Assembly: GCA_019009955.1 (NCBI GenBank)
Contig: CM032229.1
Coordinates: 195,346,001-195,410,000 of the forward strand
Length of the DNA: 64,000 bases
Direction of reading: 5' to 3'
Source of the DNA: Riptortus pedestris
Lineage: Eukaryota > Arthropoda > Insecta > Hemiptera > Alydidae
A program made the position numbers and the translations under genes. This document shows positions 1 to 10,195 of the stretch, one piece after another. Under the pieces are notes generated by a model that was not told the origin of the DNA, searched no databases, and worked only from the letters and a program-made list of their open reading frames with translations. Within the stretch, counting starts at the first letter, position 1, and each line of letters opens with the position of its first letter.

Positions 1-698
1 TAACGTATATAATTCTAGCGTACGTGTGTATGTCACTGAACTTCTCCTAGACGGCTGGACCGATTTGATTGAATTTTTAAATACGCGTTCGGGTGACGCC
101 CCGGATGGTTTAGCGCCACAGATCGGCCCGGCAGATGGAGCAGGTCTCCGGTCGAAGGGCGAAGGGCGAGGTTATTGGAAATGTAATGAAATGTTAATAT
201 GTTTATCTAATGTATGTCCTTAGAGTTTAAGTATGTCATCTAAATAAACATGTTTTCAGCTGCGAGAGGTTTTCACTTTCAGACATTGTTATTTATTGTC
301 CAAATTTATTTTACTTTGATTTGAATGTTTCAATTATTTTCTTTATTTATATTTATGTATTTGCATTAATATTGTTGTGGGTTTTGATTTATTTCAATTA
401 TTGGTCTACAAGGTTTTGGTTTTAAGGACGTGTAGTGCATTCTACCAGATAATCATAGAACTAAAACGTCTTTTCCTGAAACTAGAACTTCTTTTCCTTC
501 TTTAAGTTTTCCTTATCTTTTTGCGTACCAAATTTTTGGCGATATTTTATTTACTATTTGTTTTTAGGCAAACGTGGACATAACAAATGTTGTTTTTTGC
601 GATATTAAAAGAAGATTTTTTTTAAACATAATATTATTAAATTTAATATCCTAATCGCTTGATATATCATGCAGGACAACGTCTGCCGGGTACGCTAG
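1..698 (+). mobile_element. F1 Helitron-like element, copy A (left end cut by window)
   Basis: The 5' part (about 8-171) matches two other places in the window (8273-8400 and 9022-9178), all beginning TATATAATTCTAG and continuing with a conserved ~150-bp block. The 3' part (about 262-698) matches 9782-10195. It ends GCAGGACAACGTCTGCCGGG then TACGCTAG, followed by T and (TA)n. A CTAG 3' end followed by T, with a short GC-rich foldable stretch just upstream, is what Helitrons show (CTRR end, insertion between A and T). No Rep/helicase coding is present, so this is a non-autonomous copy. The middle (about 172-261) is short and AT-rich and differs from the middle of copy C at 9.2-9.78 kb. The Helitron assignment is inferred from the ends only. 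Confidence 0.6.
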
Positions 699-1028
699 TA
701 TATATATATATTTCATTTTTTAATTAAATATTTTAATGTTTAATAATCAGTATGTTACATGTTTTTTTAATACAATATAAAGGTGAATAAGAGGAGCTAT
801 TTATTTGGCATTGAGTGAAAGAGCTTTTATGAAGAGCGTCTTTATTACTGAATATATTTATATTGTGTTTCCCATTGTAGCCTTGTTTTTTGCCAAAGAG
901 GAAAATGTTGTTGCTCATTTTCTTTGTAATATCGTGGAAAGGGAAAGTTCAGCCAGCATTATAATATAAACGCTCTACCTCTGCTCCTCTTCTCAACAGT
1001 CTTCCACATTTTCAAAGCTACTTTGTTA

Positions 1029-1064
<36 letters not shown>

Positions 1065-1479
1065 AGAGAAACAAAATATCACTTGTTTCTCTTTCATACA
1101 TTTACCGGGTCATGTTCCCTGACATTTATTTTCATAGCTAGCTGACATTAAACAAACAAAACGGTCCAGCTTTCTCCATCTTTAGCCTATGTAACTAATT
1201 ATAGATTTTAATTATTTCATTCTAAAAGAAGGCGAGTTCTGTCTTGAAAACGAATAATATACAAGAATAATAAAATGTTTGCTAACATTTGAGAGAAAAA
1301 TATTATGTGTAACGAACACTGCTCCAATTAAAACTAGGCGTCACGTATTTGCTTTTATTTCAAAACGTATAAGATCAATGAAAACAATATTTAGTATTTA
1401 GGTTTCAAATAAAGTACTTCATAATATATCAGCTTGTTGTTAATATGCCATGAGTAAGAGTGGGGCGGGGTTCAGAGAG
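699..1479. other. AT-rich intergenic sequence with poly(A) tract
   Basis: A short (TA)n run follows the F1 end (699-711). A 30-base A run lies at 1034-1063. Nothing else recognisable; the small open frames here have no coding character. Confidence 0.5.
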
Positions 1480-1622
1480 CTCTGGCGGCCGTTTCCGTAA
1501 CTGTTCGTCCCTCGTGAATAGGTTTAGAGATTCCTAACTACTACTGTTGTTATTAGGCAGATTTCTCTATTGTAAAACTTCACGTGGGAAATCTGCTTAG
1601 TTTACGCAGCCCCTGCGTGTTG
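1480..1622 (+). mobile_element. H element, left portion
   Basis: Contains GGCGGCCGTTTCCGTAACTG and then the diagnostic CACGTGGGAAATCTGCTTAG block ending in GCAGCCCCTGCGTG. The same order occurs, reversed, at 54430-54560. The short core also recurs at 28232, 33056 and 35390. H is defined only by recurrence within this window and its class is unknown. Confidence 0.6.
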
Positions 1623-1624
1623 GA

Positions 1625-1686
1625 CATTTATTTAATTCCATAAGGTTTATAAATTATTAAAATAATATTTTGGATCGATAATTTAA
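1625..1686 (+). mobile_element. G element, left fragment ending at the piggyBac insertion
   Basis: Matches 23290-23347 (plus) and 57885-57955 (minus): a stretch rich in TTATTAAAATAATATTT running up to ATAATTTAA. The match breaks exactly at TTAA 1683-1686 and resumes at 2530. Confidence 0.7.
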
Positions 1687-2529
1687 CCCTCCGGTGGGCG
1701 CGCTGCAGCATTTGGACCGCAATCTGAACATCATTTATTTGTATCTGAACATGTTGAGTGCCCCCTCCATTGCACATTACCTCAGCAGCTATTCTGCCTT
1801 ATTCAGTGCAACTCCGGTCCAAACACCGAGGTGCGTCCTTTAGTCTTACACATTCCGATATCACAGTATCCATTAAGTAAGCTGCAATAATTGTCAGGGA
1901 AATGCTTTATACGAGGAAGAAGAAGTTTGATTTTTATTCTGTAATATTAAAAAAAGTTCATTTTTTCTAGTTCCTAATTGATAAATTACATTTTTTTCGT
2001 GCAAAATTTGAACCGAATATTTTTTCTTTATTTGATCATTTATAAACCTGAACTTATTCTTTTATTATATTATACTATTACTCTGCATTTATATTACACA
2101 ATGTTTGTTCAAACTTTATGAAAATAATTAATAATTTTAGTCCGTAAAATAATATTATAAAACATAAAATTATTGTTCCTGTACCACTATTCCTACGTTC
2201 CTCAATATCCTATTGTTGGTGGTCATTTATAATAAACAATTTATTATTGAAATATCTCAATCATTATTCTACCTTTTGCAAGGTTGTTTTTTATATTCCA
2301 ATGCTATTTATAAAAAAAAATTGTTAGGCATCCTTTACTTAGCAATATTATAACGTATAATTGCATGCATTAGAATTACTGAATTACCAAAGCAAAAATG
2401 AATAAAGAACATATATAAGTAAGTTATTGCTTATATTATTATAAAAAATAGAAAAAAAAAAACATAATGCGGTCCAAACACCGCAAGGCGGCCGCTAACG
2501 TGACTCAAGTAGACGCGCCCGCAGGACGG
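1687..2529. mobile_element. piggyBac-type MITE, TTAA target duplication
   Basis: The 843-bp insert is flanked by TTAA at 1683-1686 and 2530-2533. Its ends are imperfect terminal inverted repeats: CCCTCCGGTGGGCGCG at the left, and CCGTCCTGCGGGCGCG read inward from the right (13 of 16 identical). GGTCCAAACACCG occurs as a direct subterminal repeat at 1816 and 2471, and its inverted form TTTGGACCGCA lies at ~1709. TTAA duplications with a CCC-starting TIR are the hallmark of the piggyBac superfamily. There is no transposase frame, so it is non-autonomous. The uninterrupted G copies at 23340-23365 and 57885 (minus) give the empty site with a single TTAA, which supports the boundaries directly. 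Confidence 0.85.
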
Positions 2530-2950
2530 TTAAGGAAATCAATGTTGATGCGGGATCAGACGTCGACGGGAGGCTAAATCAGTTAATGGAGTTAACTTAT
2601 TATGCAGGCATTACTGGAAGTGATTTCCACTGATTGTGAGATTTACTATTACGAATATAATCTTATGTACAAAACTATGCTTAAACTATATGTGCTCGGA
2701 TTGGTTTTGACGGGAAATATGTTCATTATAGATATTTTTAATTAATGCTATTCATGATTGTGGTGAGGATTATTCAATAACGGTGAGTCACAAAACGTGG
2801 AGAGGAATAGATTAGAAACTCACTTTCATTTATTCTTCATTACTAAAATTTCTATTCTATTAGTCCCCAGAAGTTACCCTTCAGGATTAGCTATTTCGGA
2901 AAAACAATGTCGTCGAGGGAAGTGTAATTGTACACATTGAAGTCTTGCTA
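2530..2950 (+). mobile_element. G element, right fragment
   Basis: Continues the G copy after the MITE: AATGTTGATGCGGGA, a block around GGAAGTGATTTCCACTG, then TGTGCTCGGATTGG and the terminal stretch with GTAATTGTACACATTGAAG. It matches 23345-23730 (plus), 57441-57890 (minus) and 59935-60310 (minus). The element carries no recognised coding sequence. Confidence 0.7.
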
Positions 2951-3240
2951 TAAAAATACTATGGTTGTGAAATGATTTACAGTTAAGTCTAAATCTGAGG
3001 ACATTTTCAATGGAATTGTGAGCTCTATGGTTTCTTCTAAAAGTGAAGAAAAGCGATCCCGTTGACCGTAATATTTGATAAGGAAGGAGGCAGTGATTTT
3101 GGAAGAGCATATAGGGATAGTTCAAGGACAATGGGCGTGTGGTCAGAGTTAAGGTCATTTAGAGAGGAAATTTTATAATCGATGTGATGGAGACCAAGGG
3201 TGATGAAAAAGTCAATAAGGTGTGGAATGCGATTAGGGTC
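2951..3240 (-). mobile_element. LINE endonuclease, C-terminal part (degenerate)
   Basis: Read on the minus strand from ~3240 downward, the translation gives YWPTDPNRIPHLIDFFITL, a hallmark block of the apurinic-type endonuclease of I/Jockey-group LINEs, and then SDHTPIVLELS (about 3127-3148), the conserved SDH active-site motif. Further downstream in other frames comes the linker toward the RT (EETIELTIPLK, VNHFTT). Frameshifts and stops break the frame, so it is a dead copy. It ends at ~2951, where G begins. Its upstream half lies at 3797-4090 and is separated by a 28-bp tandem array. Confidence 0.8.
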
Positions 3241-3796
3241 TGTAGGCCAGTAGGTTGGGGTGGTTAGGGGTGGTTAGGGTGGGTTGTTAGGGGTGGTTAG
3301 GGTCTGTAGGGTTGTTAGGGGTGGTTAGGGTCTGTAGGGTTGTTAGGGGTGGTTAGGGTCTGTAGGGTTGTTAGGGGTGGTTAGGGTCTGTAGGGTTGTT
3401 AGGGGTGGTTAGGGTCTGTAGGGTTGTTAGGGGTGGTTAGGGTCTGTAGGGTTGTTAGGGGTGGTTAGGGTCTGTAGGGTTGTTAGGGGTGGTTAGGGTC
3501 TGTAGGGTTGTTAGGGGTGGTTAGGGTCTGTAGGGTTGTTAGGGGTGGTTAGGGTCTGTAGGGTTGTTAGGGGTGGTTAGGGTCTGTAGGGTTGTTAGGG
3601 GTGGTTAGGGTCTGTAGGGTTGTTAGGGGTGGTTAGGGTCTGTAGGGTTGTTAGGGGTGGTTAGGGTCTGTAGGGTTGTTAGGGGTGGTTAGGGTCTGTA
3701 GGGTTGTTAGGGGTGGTTAGGGTCTGTAGGGTTTTTAGGGGTGGTTAGGGTCTGTAGGGTTTTTAGGGGTGTTAGGGTCTGTAGGGTTGTTAGGGG
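3241..3796. repeat. 28-bp minisatellite, G-rich, inside the LINE endonuclease
   Basis: About 20 tandem copies of a 28-bp unit, TTGTTAGGGGTGG then TTAGGGTCTGTAGGG, very uniform from 3300 to 3720. Each copy holds four runs of three or four G, so the plus strand could form G-quadruplexes. TTAGGG occurs by chance of composition; this is not a telomere array because the period is 28 and the array is interstitial. The TTAGGGTCTGTAGG core also occurs once in the adjacent LINE coding sequence at ~3233-3246. Confidence 0.9.
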
Positions 3797-4090
3797 ACAT
3801 TGTGATACAGCGCCTTGAGGACAGTACAGCATTGAGTGAACGACCTCCAGAGTTGGTAATTCTGGATCCCCATTGTAGGTGTTTTTATTCATTTAGGTGG
3901 AAATTATTCAGTATGGAATCATGGAGAGGTTTCTTAGTATGGCTGATATAGTAACAGAGAAGGAAGGAGTTGAAAACTCATCAGTTGTTGCTTGGATAGA
4001 TTCAGAGGGGTACAGCGGGATAAGGGAATGAGAGATTGTGCCCCGAACTATTATGGCAGTTCCACCGTGCGATTTTCTGTCTGTGCAATA
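3797..4090 (-). mobile_element. LINE endonuclease, N-terminal part (degenerate)
   Basis: Minus-strand translation from ~4090 gives DRKSHGGTAIIVRGTISHS, then a block ending SVTISAIL, then (other frame) YNGDPELPTLE. The GGTAI motif and the following order are typical of the middle of LINE apurinic-like endonucleases, with the expected WGSR region just before the tandem array. Stop codons occur at ~3902 and ~3917. Together with 2951-3240 this is one endonuclease domain that was split by the array. Confidence 0.75.
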
Positions 4091-4282
4091 GTAAATGATT
4101 CAAATGTAGATACATATATTTTTTACACCATTTACACCCTCCTCCAGTTTTTATGTGTCATGTTTCTATAGGATAATTTCAAATATTCATAAGACGGTAT
4201 CCTTATTTGACTGATTAGTTTTATTTTATTTATGCCTGTTTTTTAAATAAAAAAATATGAAGTGTCCGGTCTTTTTTGCGGT
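4091..4282. other. AT-rich intergenic sequence
   Basis: No recognised feature between the LINE fragment and the H copy. Confidence 0.4.
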
Positions 4283-4466
4283 CGAGTCATTCAGTTTTGA
4301 ACGGACCTCATTTTTGCCATCGCTTTGGAAGGATCGATGGACATTTGAGGAAATGTTTCGAGTATCACCTCATGAGTACGACATCAATAGTTTATTTCCC
4401 GTAATGGCAATAGTGAGCCATAGCCTTAGGTAGAAAATCTGCTTACTTTACGCAGCATCTGCGTGA
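4283..4466 (+). mobile_element. H element copy
   Basis: Holds the H blocks GAACGGACCTCATTTTTGCC, GGATCGATGGACATTTGAGG, CTCATGAGTACGACATCAAT, TTTATTTCCCGTAATGG and then AAAATCTGCTTACTTTACGC. The same order is seen at 15040-15152 and, reversed, at 15895-16018. Confidence 0.65.
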
Positions 4467-4827
4467 CGAGCTTTTTTCTTGGTATTAGGTGAGTGATTTG
4501 GTCTATGATATTAATATTTACTTCATAAGAGTAGTTGGTCTTGCTACATTGTGCTATAAAAGTTTTATTGAATTGTGTTTGCTGTTCATCATGATCAAAA
4601 ATGTAATTAACTCATTTCTGCCGAAGAATAATTCTACGAAACCATATTTGCTAAATGTTTGAAATATAAATGTACGGCTTATAAAGTCGCCGCCATAAAT
4701 TAGATGGTTGCGCTAATGAAATGGAGCAACGTGAACTGCATTTCTATTCCTCACCTAAAATATATCTTCAAAGCAAACCGCATTCTGAGTATCGTTGCCG
4801 TGAACCCACAATGCCCACTTCCAACAA
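4467..4827. other. Intergenic sequence before the 51-bp array
   Basis: No recognised feature. A frame opening at 4721 runs straight into the tandem array and is not regarded as a gene. Confidence 0.4.
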
Positions 4828-7098
4828 TATCACCTTGGTTCCATCGGCCCTACCAGACTTAGCGCATAAATGCCCCAATATCACCTTGGTTCCATCGGCC
4901 CTACCAGACTTAGCGCATAAATGCCCCAATATCACCTTGGTTCCATCGGCCCTACCAGACTTAGCGCATAAATGCCCCAATATCACCTTGGTTCCATCGG
5001 CCCTACCAGACTTAGCTCATAAATGCCCCAATATCACCTTGGTTCCATCGGCCCTACCAGACTTAGCGCATAAATGCCCCAATATCACCTTGGTTCCATC
5101 GGCCCTACCAGACTTAGCACATAAATGCCCCAATATCACCTTGGTTCCATCGGCCCTACCAGACTTAGCACATAAATGCCCCAATAACAACTTGGGTCCA
5201 TCGGCCCTAACAGACATACCAGATAAATTCCCACCATATCACCTTGGTTCCATCGGCCCTACCAGACTTAGCGCATAAATGCCCCAATATCACCTTGGTT
5301 CCATCGGCCCTACCAGACTTAGCGCATAAATGCCCCAATATCACCTTGGTTCCATCGGCCCTACCAGACTTAGCGCATAAATGCCCCAATATAACCTTGG
5401 TTCCATCGGCCCTACCAGACATAGAACATAAATGACACAATATAACATAGGTTCCATCGGACCTACAAGACATAGCCCATAAAGGCCCCCATATCCCCGT
5501 GGTTCCATCGGCCCTACCAGACATAGCCGATAAATGCCCCAATATGACCTTGGTTCCATCGGCCCTACACGACGTAGCACATAAATGCCCACAATATCAC
5601 CTTGGTTCCATCGGCCCTACCAGACATAGCACATAAATGCCCCAATATCACCTTGGTTCCATCGGCCCTACCAGACTTAGCTCATAAATGCCCCAATATC
5701 ACCTTGGTTCCATCGGCCCTACCAGACATAGCGCATAAATGCCCCAATATCACCTTGGTTCCATCGGCCCTACCAGACATAGCACATAAATGCCCCAATA
5801 TCACCTTGGTTCCATCGGCCCTACCAGACTTAGCTCATAAATGCCCCAATATCACCTTGGTTCCATCGGCCCTACCAGACATAGCACATAAATGCCCCAA
5901 TATCACCTTGGTTCCATCGGCCCTACTAGACGTAGCACATAAATGCCCACAATATCACCTTGGTTCCATCGGCCCTACCAGACTTAGCTCATAAATGCCC
6001 CAATTTCACCTTGGTTCCATCGGCCCTACCAGACTTAGCACATAAATGCCCACAATATCACCTTGGTTCCATCGGCCCTACCAGACTTAGAGCATAAATG
6101 CCCCAATATCACCTTGGTTCCATCGGCCCTACCAGACGTAGCACATAAATGCCCCAATATCACCTTGGTTCCATCGGCCCTACCAGACGTAGCACATAAA
6201 TGCCCCAATATCACCTTGGTTCCATCGGCCCTACCAGACTTAGCGCATAAATGCCCCAATATCACCTTGGTTCCATCGGCCCTACCAGACTTAGCGCATA
6301 AATGCCCACAATATCACCTTGGTTCCAACGGCCCTACCAGACTTAGCGCATAAATTCCCCAATATCACCTTGCTTCCATCGGCCCTACCAGACTTAGCGC
6401 ATAAATTCCCCAATATCACCTTGGTTCCATCGGCCCTACCAGACTTAGCGCATAAAAGCCCCAATATCACCTTGGTTCCATCGGCCCTACCAGACTTAGC
6501 GCATAAATTCCACAATATCACCTTGGTTCCAACGGCCCTACCAGACTTAGCGCATAAATGCCCCAATATCACCTTGCTTCCATCGGCCCTACCAGACTTA
6601 GCGCATAAATGCCCCAATATCACCTTGGTTCCATCGGCCCTACGAGACATAGCTCATAAATGCCCACAATATCACCTTGGTTCCATCGGCCCTACCAGAC
6701 TTAGCGCATAAATGCCCCAATATCACCTTGGTTCCATCGGCCCTACCAGACTTAGCGCATAAATGCCCCAAAATCACCTTGCTGCCATCGGCCCGACCAG
6801 ACAAAGCGCATAAATGCCCCGATGTCACCTTGGTTCCATCGGCCCTACCAGACCGAGCGCATAAATGCCCACAATATCACCTTGGTTCCATCGGCCCTAC
6901 CAGACTTAGCGCATAAATGCCCCAATATCACCTTGGTTCCATCGGCCCTACCAGACTTAGCGCATAAATGCCCACAATATCACCTTGGTTCCATCGGCCC
7001 TACCAGACGTAGCACATAAATGCCCCAATATCACCTTGGTTCCATCAGCCCTACCAGACGTAGCACATAAATGCCCACAATATCACCTTGGTTCCATC
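4828..7098. repeat. 51-bp tandem array (~44 copies)
   Basis: Unit AATATCACCTTGGTTCCATC, GGCCCTACCAGACTTAGC, GCATAAATGCCCC. Because 51 is 17 codons, frames stay open on both strands (17-residue repeats NITLVPSALPDLAHKCP on plus, ILGHLCAKSGRADGTKV on minus). Some units carry one extra base (TGCCCACAATATC instead of TGCCCCAATATC) that shifts frame, e.g. near 5590, 5950, 6050, 6310, 6665, 6870, 6970 and 7075. The block 5180-5560 is the most divergent. Frames open on both strands, together with frame-breaking variants, point to a minisatellite and not to a repetitive protein gene. Confidence 0.93.
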
Positions 7099-7099
7099 G

Positions 7100-7556
7100 T
7101 CTGTAACTGGTAGGCCCTGATGTCTGGCTTCACGTCCTCTCAGGGAACTGGTAGGCCCAGATGTCTGGCTTCACGTCTGCTCATGGAACTGGTAGGCCCA
7201 GATGTCTGGCTTCACGCCTGCTCATGGAACTGGTAGGCCCAGATGTCTGGCTTCACGTCTGCTCATGGAACTGGTAGGCCCAGATGTCTGGCTTCACGTC
7301 TGCTCAGGGAACTGGTAGGCCCAGATGTCTGGCTTCACGTCTGCTCAGGGAACTGGTAGGCCCAGATGTCTGGCTTCACGTCTGCTCTAGGAACCTGTAG
7401 GCCCAGATGTCTGGCTTCACGTCTGCTCTAGGAACCTGTAGGCCCAGATGTCTGGCTTCACGTCTGCTCTAGGAACCTGTAGGCCCAGATGTCTGGCTGC
7501 ACGTCTGCTCAGGGAACTGGTAGGCCCAGATGTCTGGCTTCTCGTCTGCTGGTTGC
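7100..7556. repeat. 41-bp tandem array (~11 copies)
   Basis: Unit GGAACTGGTAGGCCCAGATG then TCTGGCTTCACGTCTGCTCAT. The period was measured as 41 between 7145 and 7186. It directly follows the last 51-bp unit with no spacer. Sequence variants group: TCAGGG units in the middle, and TCTAGGAACCTG units from 7385 to 7490. 41 is not a multiple of three. Confidence 0.9.
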
Positions 7557-8257
7557 TGCTTCCAGCTGATGTTTCTAGTGTTTTCTGCCGCACTTGTAAT
7601 CGGTACTCCTGTCCAATAAATCATTCAGTAGTCAAGTACCTCCTGTTCACAGATCCATAAATAATTTGCATTACTTGGTGAAGGGAGTGGGCCATTTCAC
7701 GTAGCCATTAGATTAATTTTGGATTAGGACAGAATTTGTTGTTTGGGGAAATGTTCTCACGTTGTTCGAGGCCACTAAGAGAACAATTCTCTAATTTTTT
7801 TATTAAAGAGAATTTATCTGTAGTGGCGTTAACATTATGTTGCGTAGATGACTCATTGTGCATCGAGTTCCACTGATCTTGGGCCTTAGCGCAATTTTTG
7901 TCTTATCGTTAACAAGCTCCATATAAACATTTCAAAAAGAACGTCGTCCCTCTCTCCCCCTCTCTCTCTATCCTCCTGAGGGAGGATGAGAGAAGGTGGG
8001 GGGGGGGAGAGGGAGAAAGCGGGGGAGAGAGAGAGAGAGATGTGCTAAATGAAGATGGTGTATATTATGGTGGTAAATTGGTTGGAGCCCAAACACAGCC
8101 GAATCGAAGCAAGCCAATAGAAAGGCTCATTAAGGCTTCATCTCCAGAATACATTTGTGCTGGCAGACAGTTGTCCCATCTCATTCCCTCATCATAAATA
8201 ACCGAATAGCAAATAATAATGGGTTATTTCAAGGAAATCTACCTTCAAAAGTTATCT
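7557..8257. other. Unassigned sequence with a purine/pyrimidine foldback
   Basis: No gene recognised. At 7949-8041 a CT-rich stretch turns into a GA/G-rich stretch around ATCCTCCTGAGGGAGGAT, which can form a hairpin, followed by a 10-base G run and (GA)n. Confidence 0.5.
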
Positions 8258-9003
8258 TCATCTTTATATATATATAATTCTAGCGTACGTGTGTATGTCA
8301 CTGAACTCCTCCTAGACGGATGGACCGATTTGAATGAATTTTTGAATACGCGTTCGGTTGACGCCCCGGATGGTTTAGCGCCGCAGATCGGCCAGGCAGA
8401 TGGAGCAGGAGTGGGGGTCGTGAGGGTGGCCAGAAATAGCCGTACTGCGTTTCCTATTAGTTTTTCGGCAAATATGCACAGGATAAGAGTTGTTTATGTT
8501 GTTATTTGGAGTAACTTTTGTCGTATAGTAAAGTATAAACGAGATATAAACTAAAATAGTAAAGTGGTGCCAACAATTTTATTTGGCACCAACGATTGAA
8601 CCGAACTAAAAAAAACTCAGTATGTAAATTAGCATTAGTTCTACCATGGTGGTAAGCTGTACTAAATTTGTTAAGTTCGAACTGGAGTGGGGGTTTACTG
8701 AAGGCCGAAAACTAAAAAACGCCGATATCTCGGTTAATATTAAAGACAGTGAAAAAAGGTACATGACAACGTTTATAGATCTTTTAATTTGCAAAACGAT
8801 ATGTTCTCTACGAAATTTCGATCAGACTCAAACTAACGGAGATATTTCGATTTTTCGAAACTTCTCCCCTCTAAATCCCCCTCCCAATGATCCGATTCCA
8901 GCCGTTGAAGAACATGATCCGTTTTTTAACGTGAAACGTTTAAATACGGAGTTTGGTAACGATCGAGCGAAAATTGTGACCGCTAGAGCGCTAACAGGCT
9001 AAT
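8258..9003. mobile_element. Chimeric Helitron-like block: F1 5' end, F2 core, reversed F3 end
   Basis: 8273-8408 is the F1 5' terminus. At GGAGCAGGAGTGGGGGT (8403-8419) it changes into the F2 core (GTTTCCTATTAGTTTTTCGG, AAATATGCACA), followed by the F2 inter-repeat segment ending in ACTCAGTATGT. From ~8690 the sequence is F3 core and, reversed, the F3 5' end: read on minus from 9003 it gives CTGTTAGCGCTCTAGCGGTC and CGATCGTTACCAAACTC, as at 16107 and 17822. A 118-codon open frame (8646-9002) lies over F3 and is not backed by conservation in the other, stop-filled copies. Confidence 0.6.
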
Positions 9004-9011
9004 ACACCTCT

Positions 9012-10195
9012 ATCTTTATATATATAATTCTAGTGTACGTGTGTATGTCACTGAACTCCTCCTAGACGGATGGACCGATTTGATTGAATTTTTAAATATG
9101 CGTTCGGTTGACGCCCGGGTGGTTTAGCGCCGCACATCGGCCCGGCAGATGGAGCAGGTCTCCGGTCGAAGGGCAAGGTTTTTTTTTTTTGGTTTTTTTT
9201 TACCTGATACCCAGCTTTTTTAGTTGTTTTGTTCTCTTGTAGCCAGGTGACTACTGGTGAAAAGGAAGGATAGATCCCTTATACTGAAACCATGTTTCAT
9301 TTGAAGGGGAGAATTGTCAGACGTTTTGTTTGGTAGTTAGGTAAGGTTGTAGTTTAACTGGTGGCGGGTATGGACACCAGTTGGGTTGTTGGGATAGCGT
9401 GAAAAGGAAAGAAGGGAATAGGAGGATAGTAGGAGGAAGAAAGAAAGATTACAGCCGCCATATATACAGTATGTACAATAATTAAATACTAAAATCTACT
9501 CTAAACTTATCTAAAGGGGAGGGGGGTTCGTTAAGACCAAAGGTACAATCGGGGGCTCTACTAAATCTAAAACTAACCTAAAACTTAAAATACTTTTATT
9601 CTTAATGTGTTTATATTTACATTATGTACAATATTTATGGGTGTGAGATTTCGCCTCCAGCGCTACGGTGGAAGGTCGGCGATCCGGACGACATCGACAA
9701 GTGGTGCATTATCGGCCATTTGCCAATTCGCCGGTTGCCTGAGAGGTGGGAGATCGTTGTAGAGTGGGTTGTCAAGGTGTTGTTCACTTTCAGACATTGT
9801 TATTTATTGTCCAAATTTATTTTAATTTGATTTGAATGTTGCAATTATTTTATTTTCTTTATTTATATTTATGTATTTGCGTTATTATTGTTGAGGGTTT
9901 TTATTTATTTCAGTTATTGGTCTACAACTGTTTGTTTTTAAGGACGTGTAGTGCGCATTCTACCAGATAATCATACAACTAAAACGTCTTCTTTTCCTTC
10001 CCTCATTTTTCCTTTTCTCTTTCGTACCAAGTTTTTGCGTTATTTTATTTACTATTTGTTTTTAGGCAAACGTGCATATAACAAATGTTGTTTTTTGCGT
10101 TATTAAAAGTAGATTTTTTTTAAACATAATATTATTAAATTTAATATCCTAATCGCTTGATATATAATGCAGGACAACGTCTGCCGGGTCCGCTA
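9012..10195 (+). mobile_element. F1 Helitron-like element, copy C with internal non-F1 segment
   Basis: The 5' block (9022-9178) and 3' block (9782-10195) match copy A. The 3' end is GCAGGACAACGTCTGCCGGG then TCCGCTA, joined to the 45-bp array. Between them 9179-9781 is unrelated to the ~90-bp middle of copy A. It starts with a T/G-rich run, has a purine-rich stretch near 9410-9450, and includes a locally GC-richer piece around 9655-9780 (AGCGCTACGGTGGAAGGTCG, GGCGATCCGGACGACATCG). This could be captured host DNA or a different subfamily core. A short frame at 9624-9830 has no recognised similarity. Confidence 0.6.

Noticed and set aside
3241..3796. Telomeric repeat tract
   Set aside because: The period is 28 bp, TTAGGG occurs only as part of a longer unit, and the array lies inside a LINE.
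4721..7019. Frames with 17-residue repeats on both strands of the 51-bp array
   Set aside because: Open on both strands, broken by one-base variants, and explained by a 51-bp period.
8646..9002. 118-codon open frame
   Set aside because: Lies over a junction of F2 and reversed F3; other copies of the same sequence are not open and no domain is recognisable.
9624..9830. 68-codon frame in the F1 internal segment as a captured exon
   Set aside because: No recognised domain or splice context; the segment may be captured, but coding is not shown.
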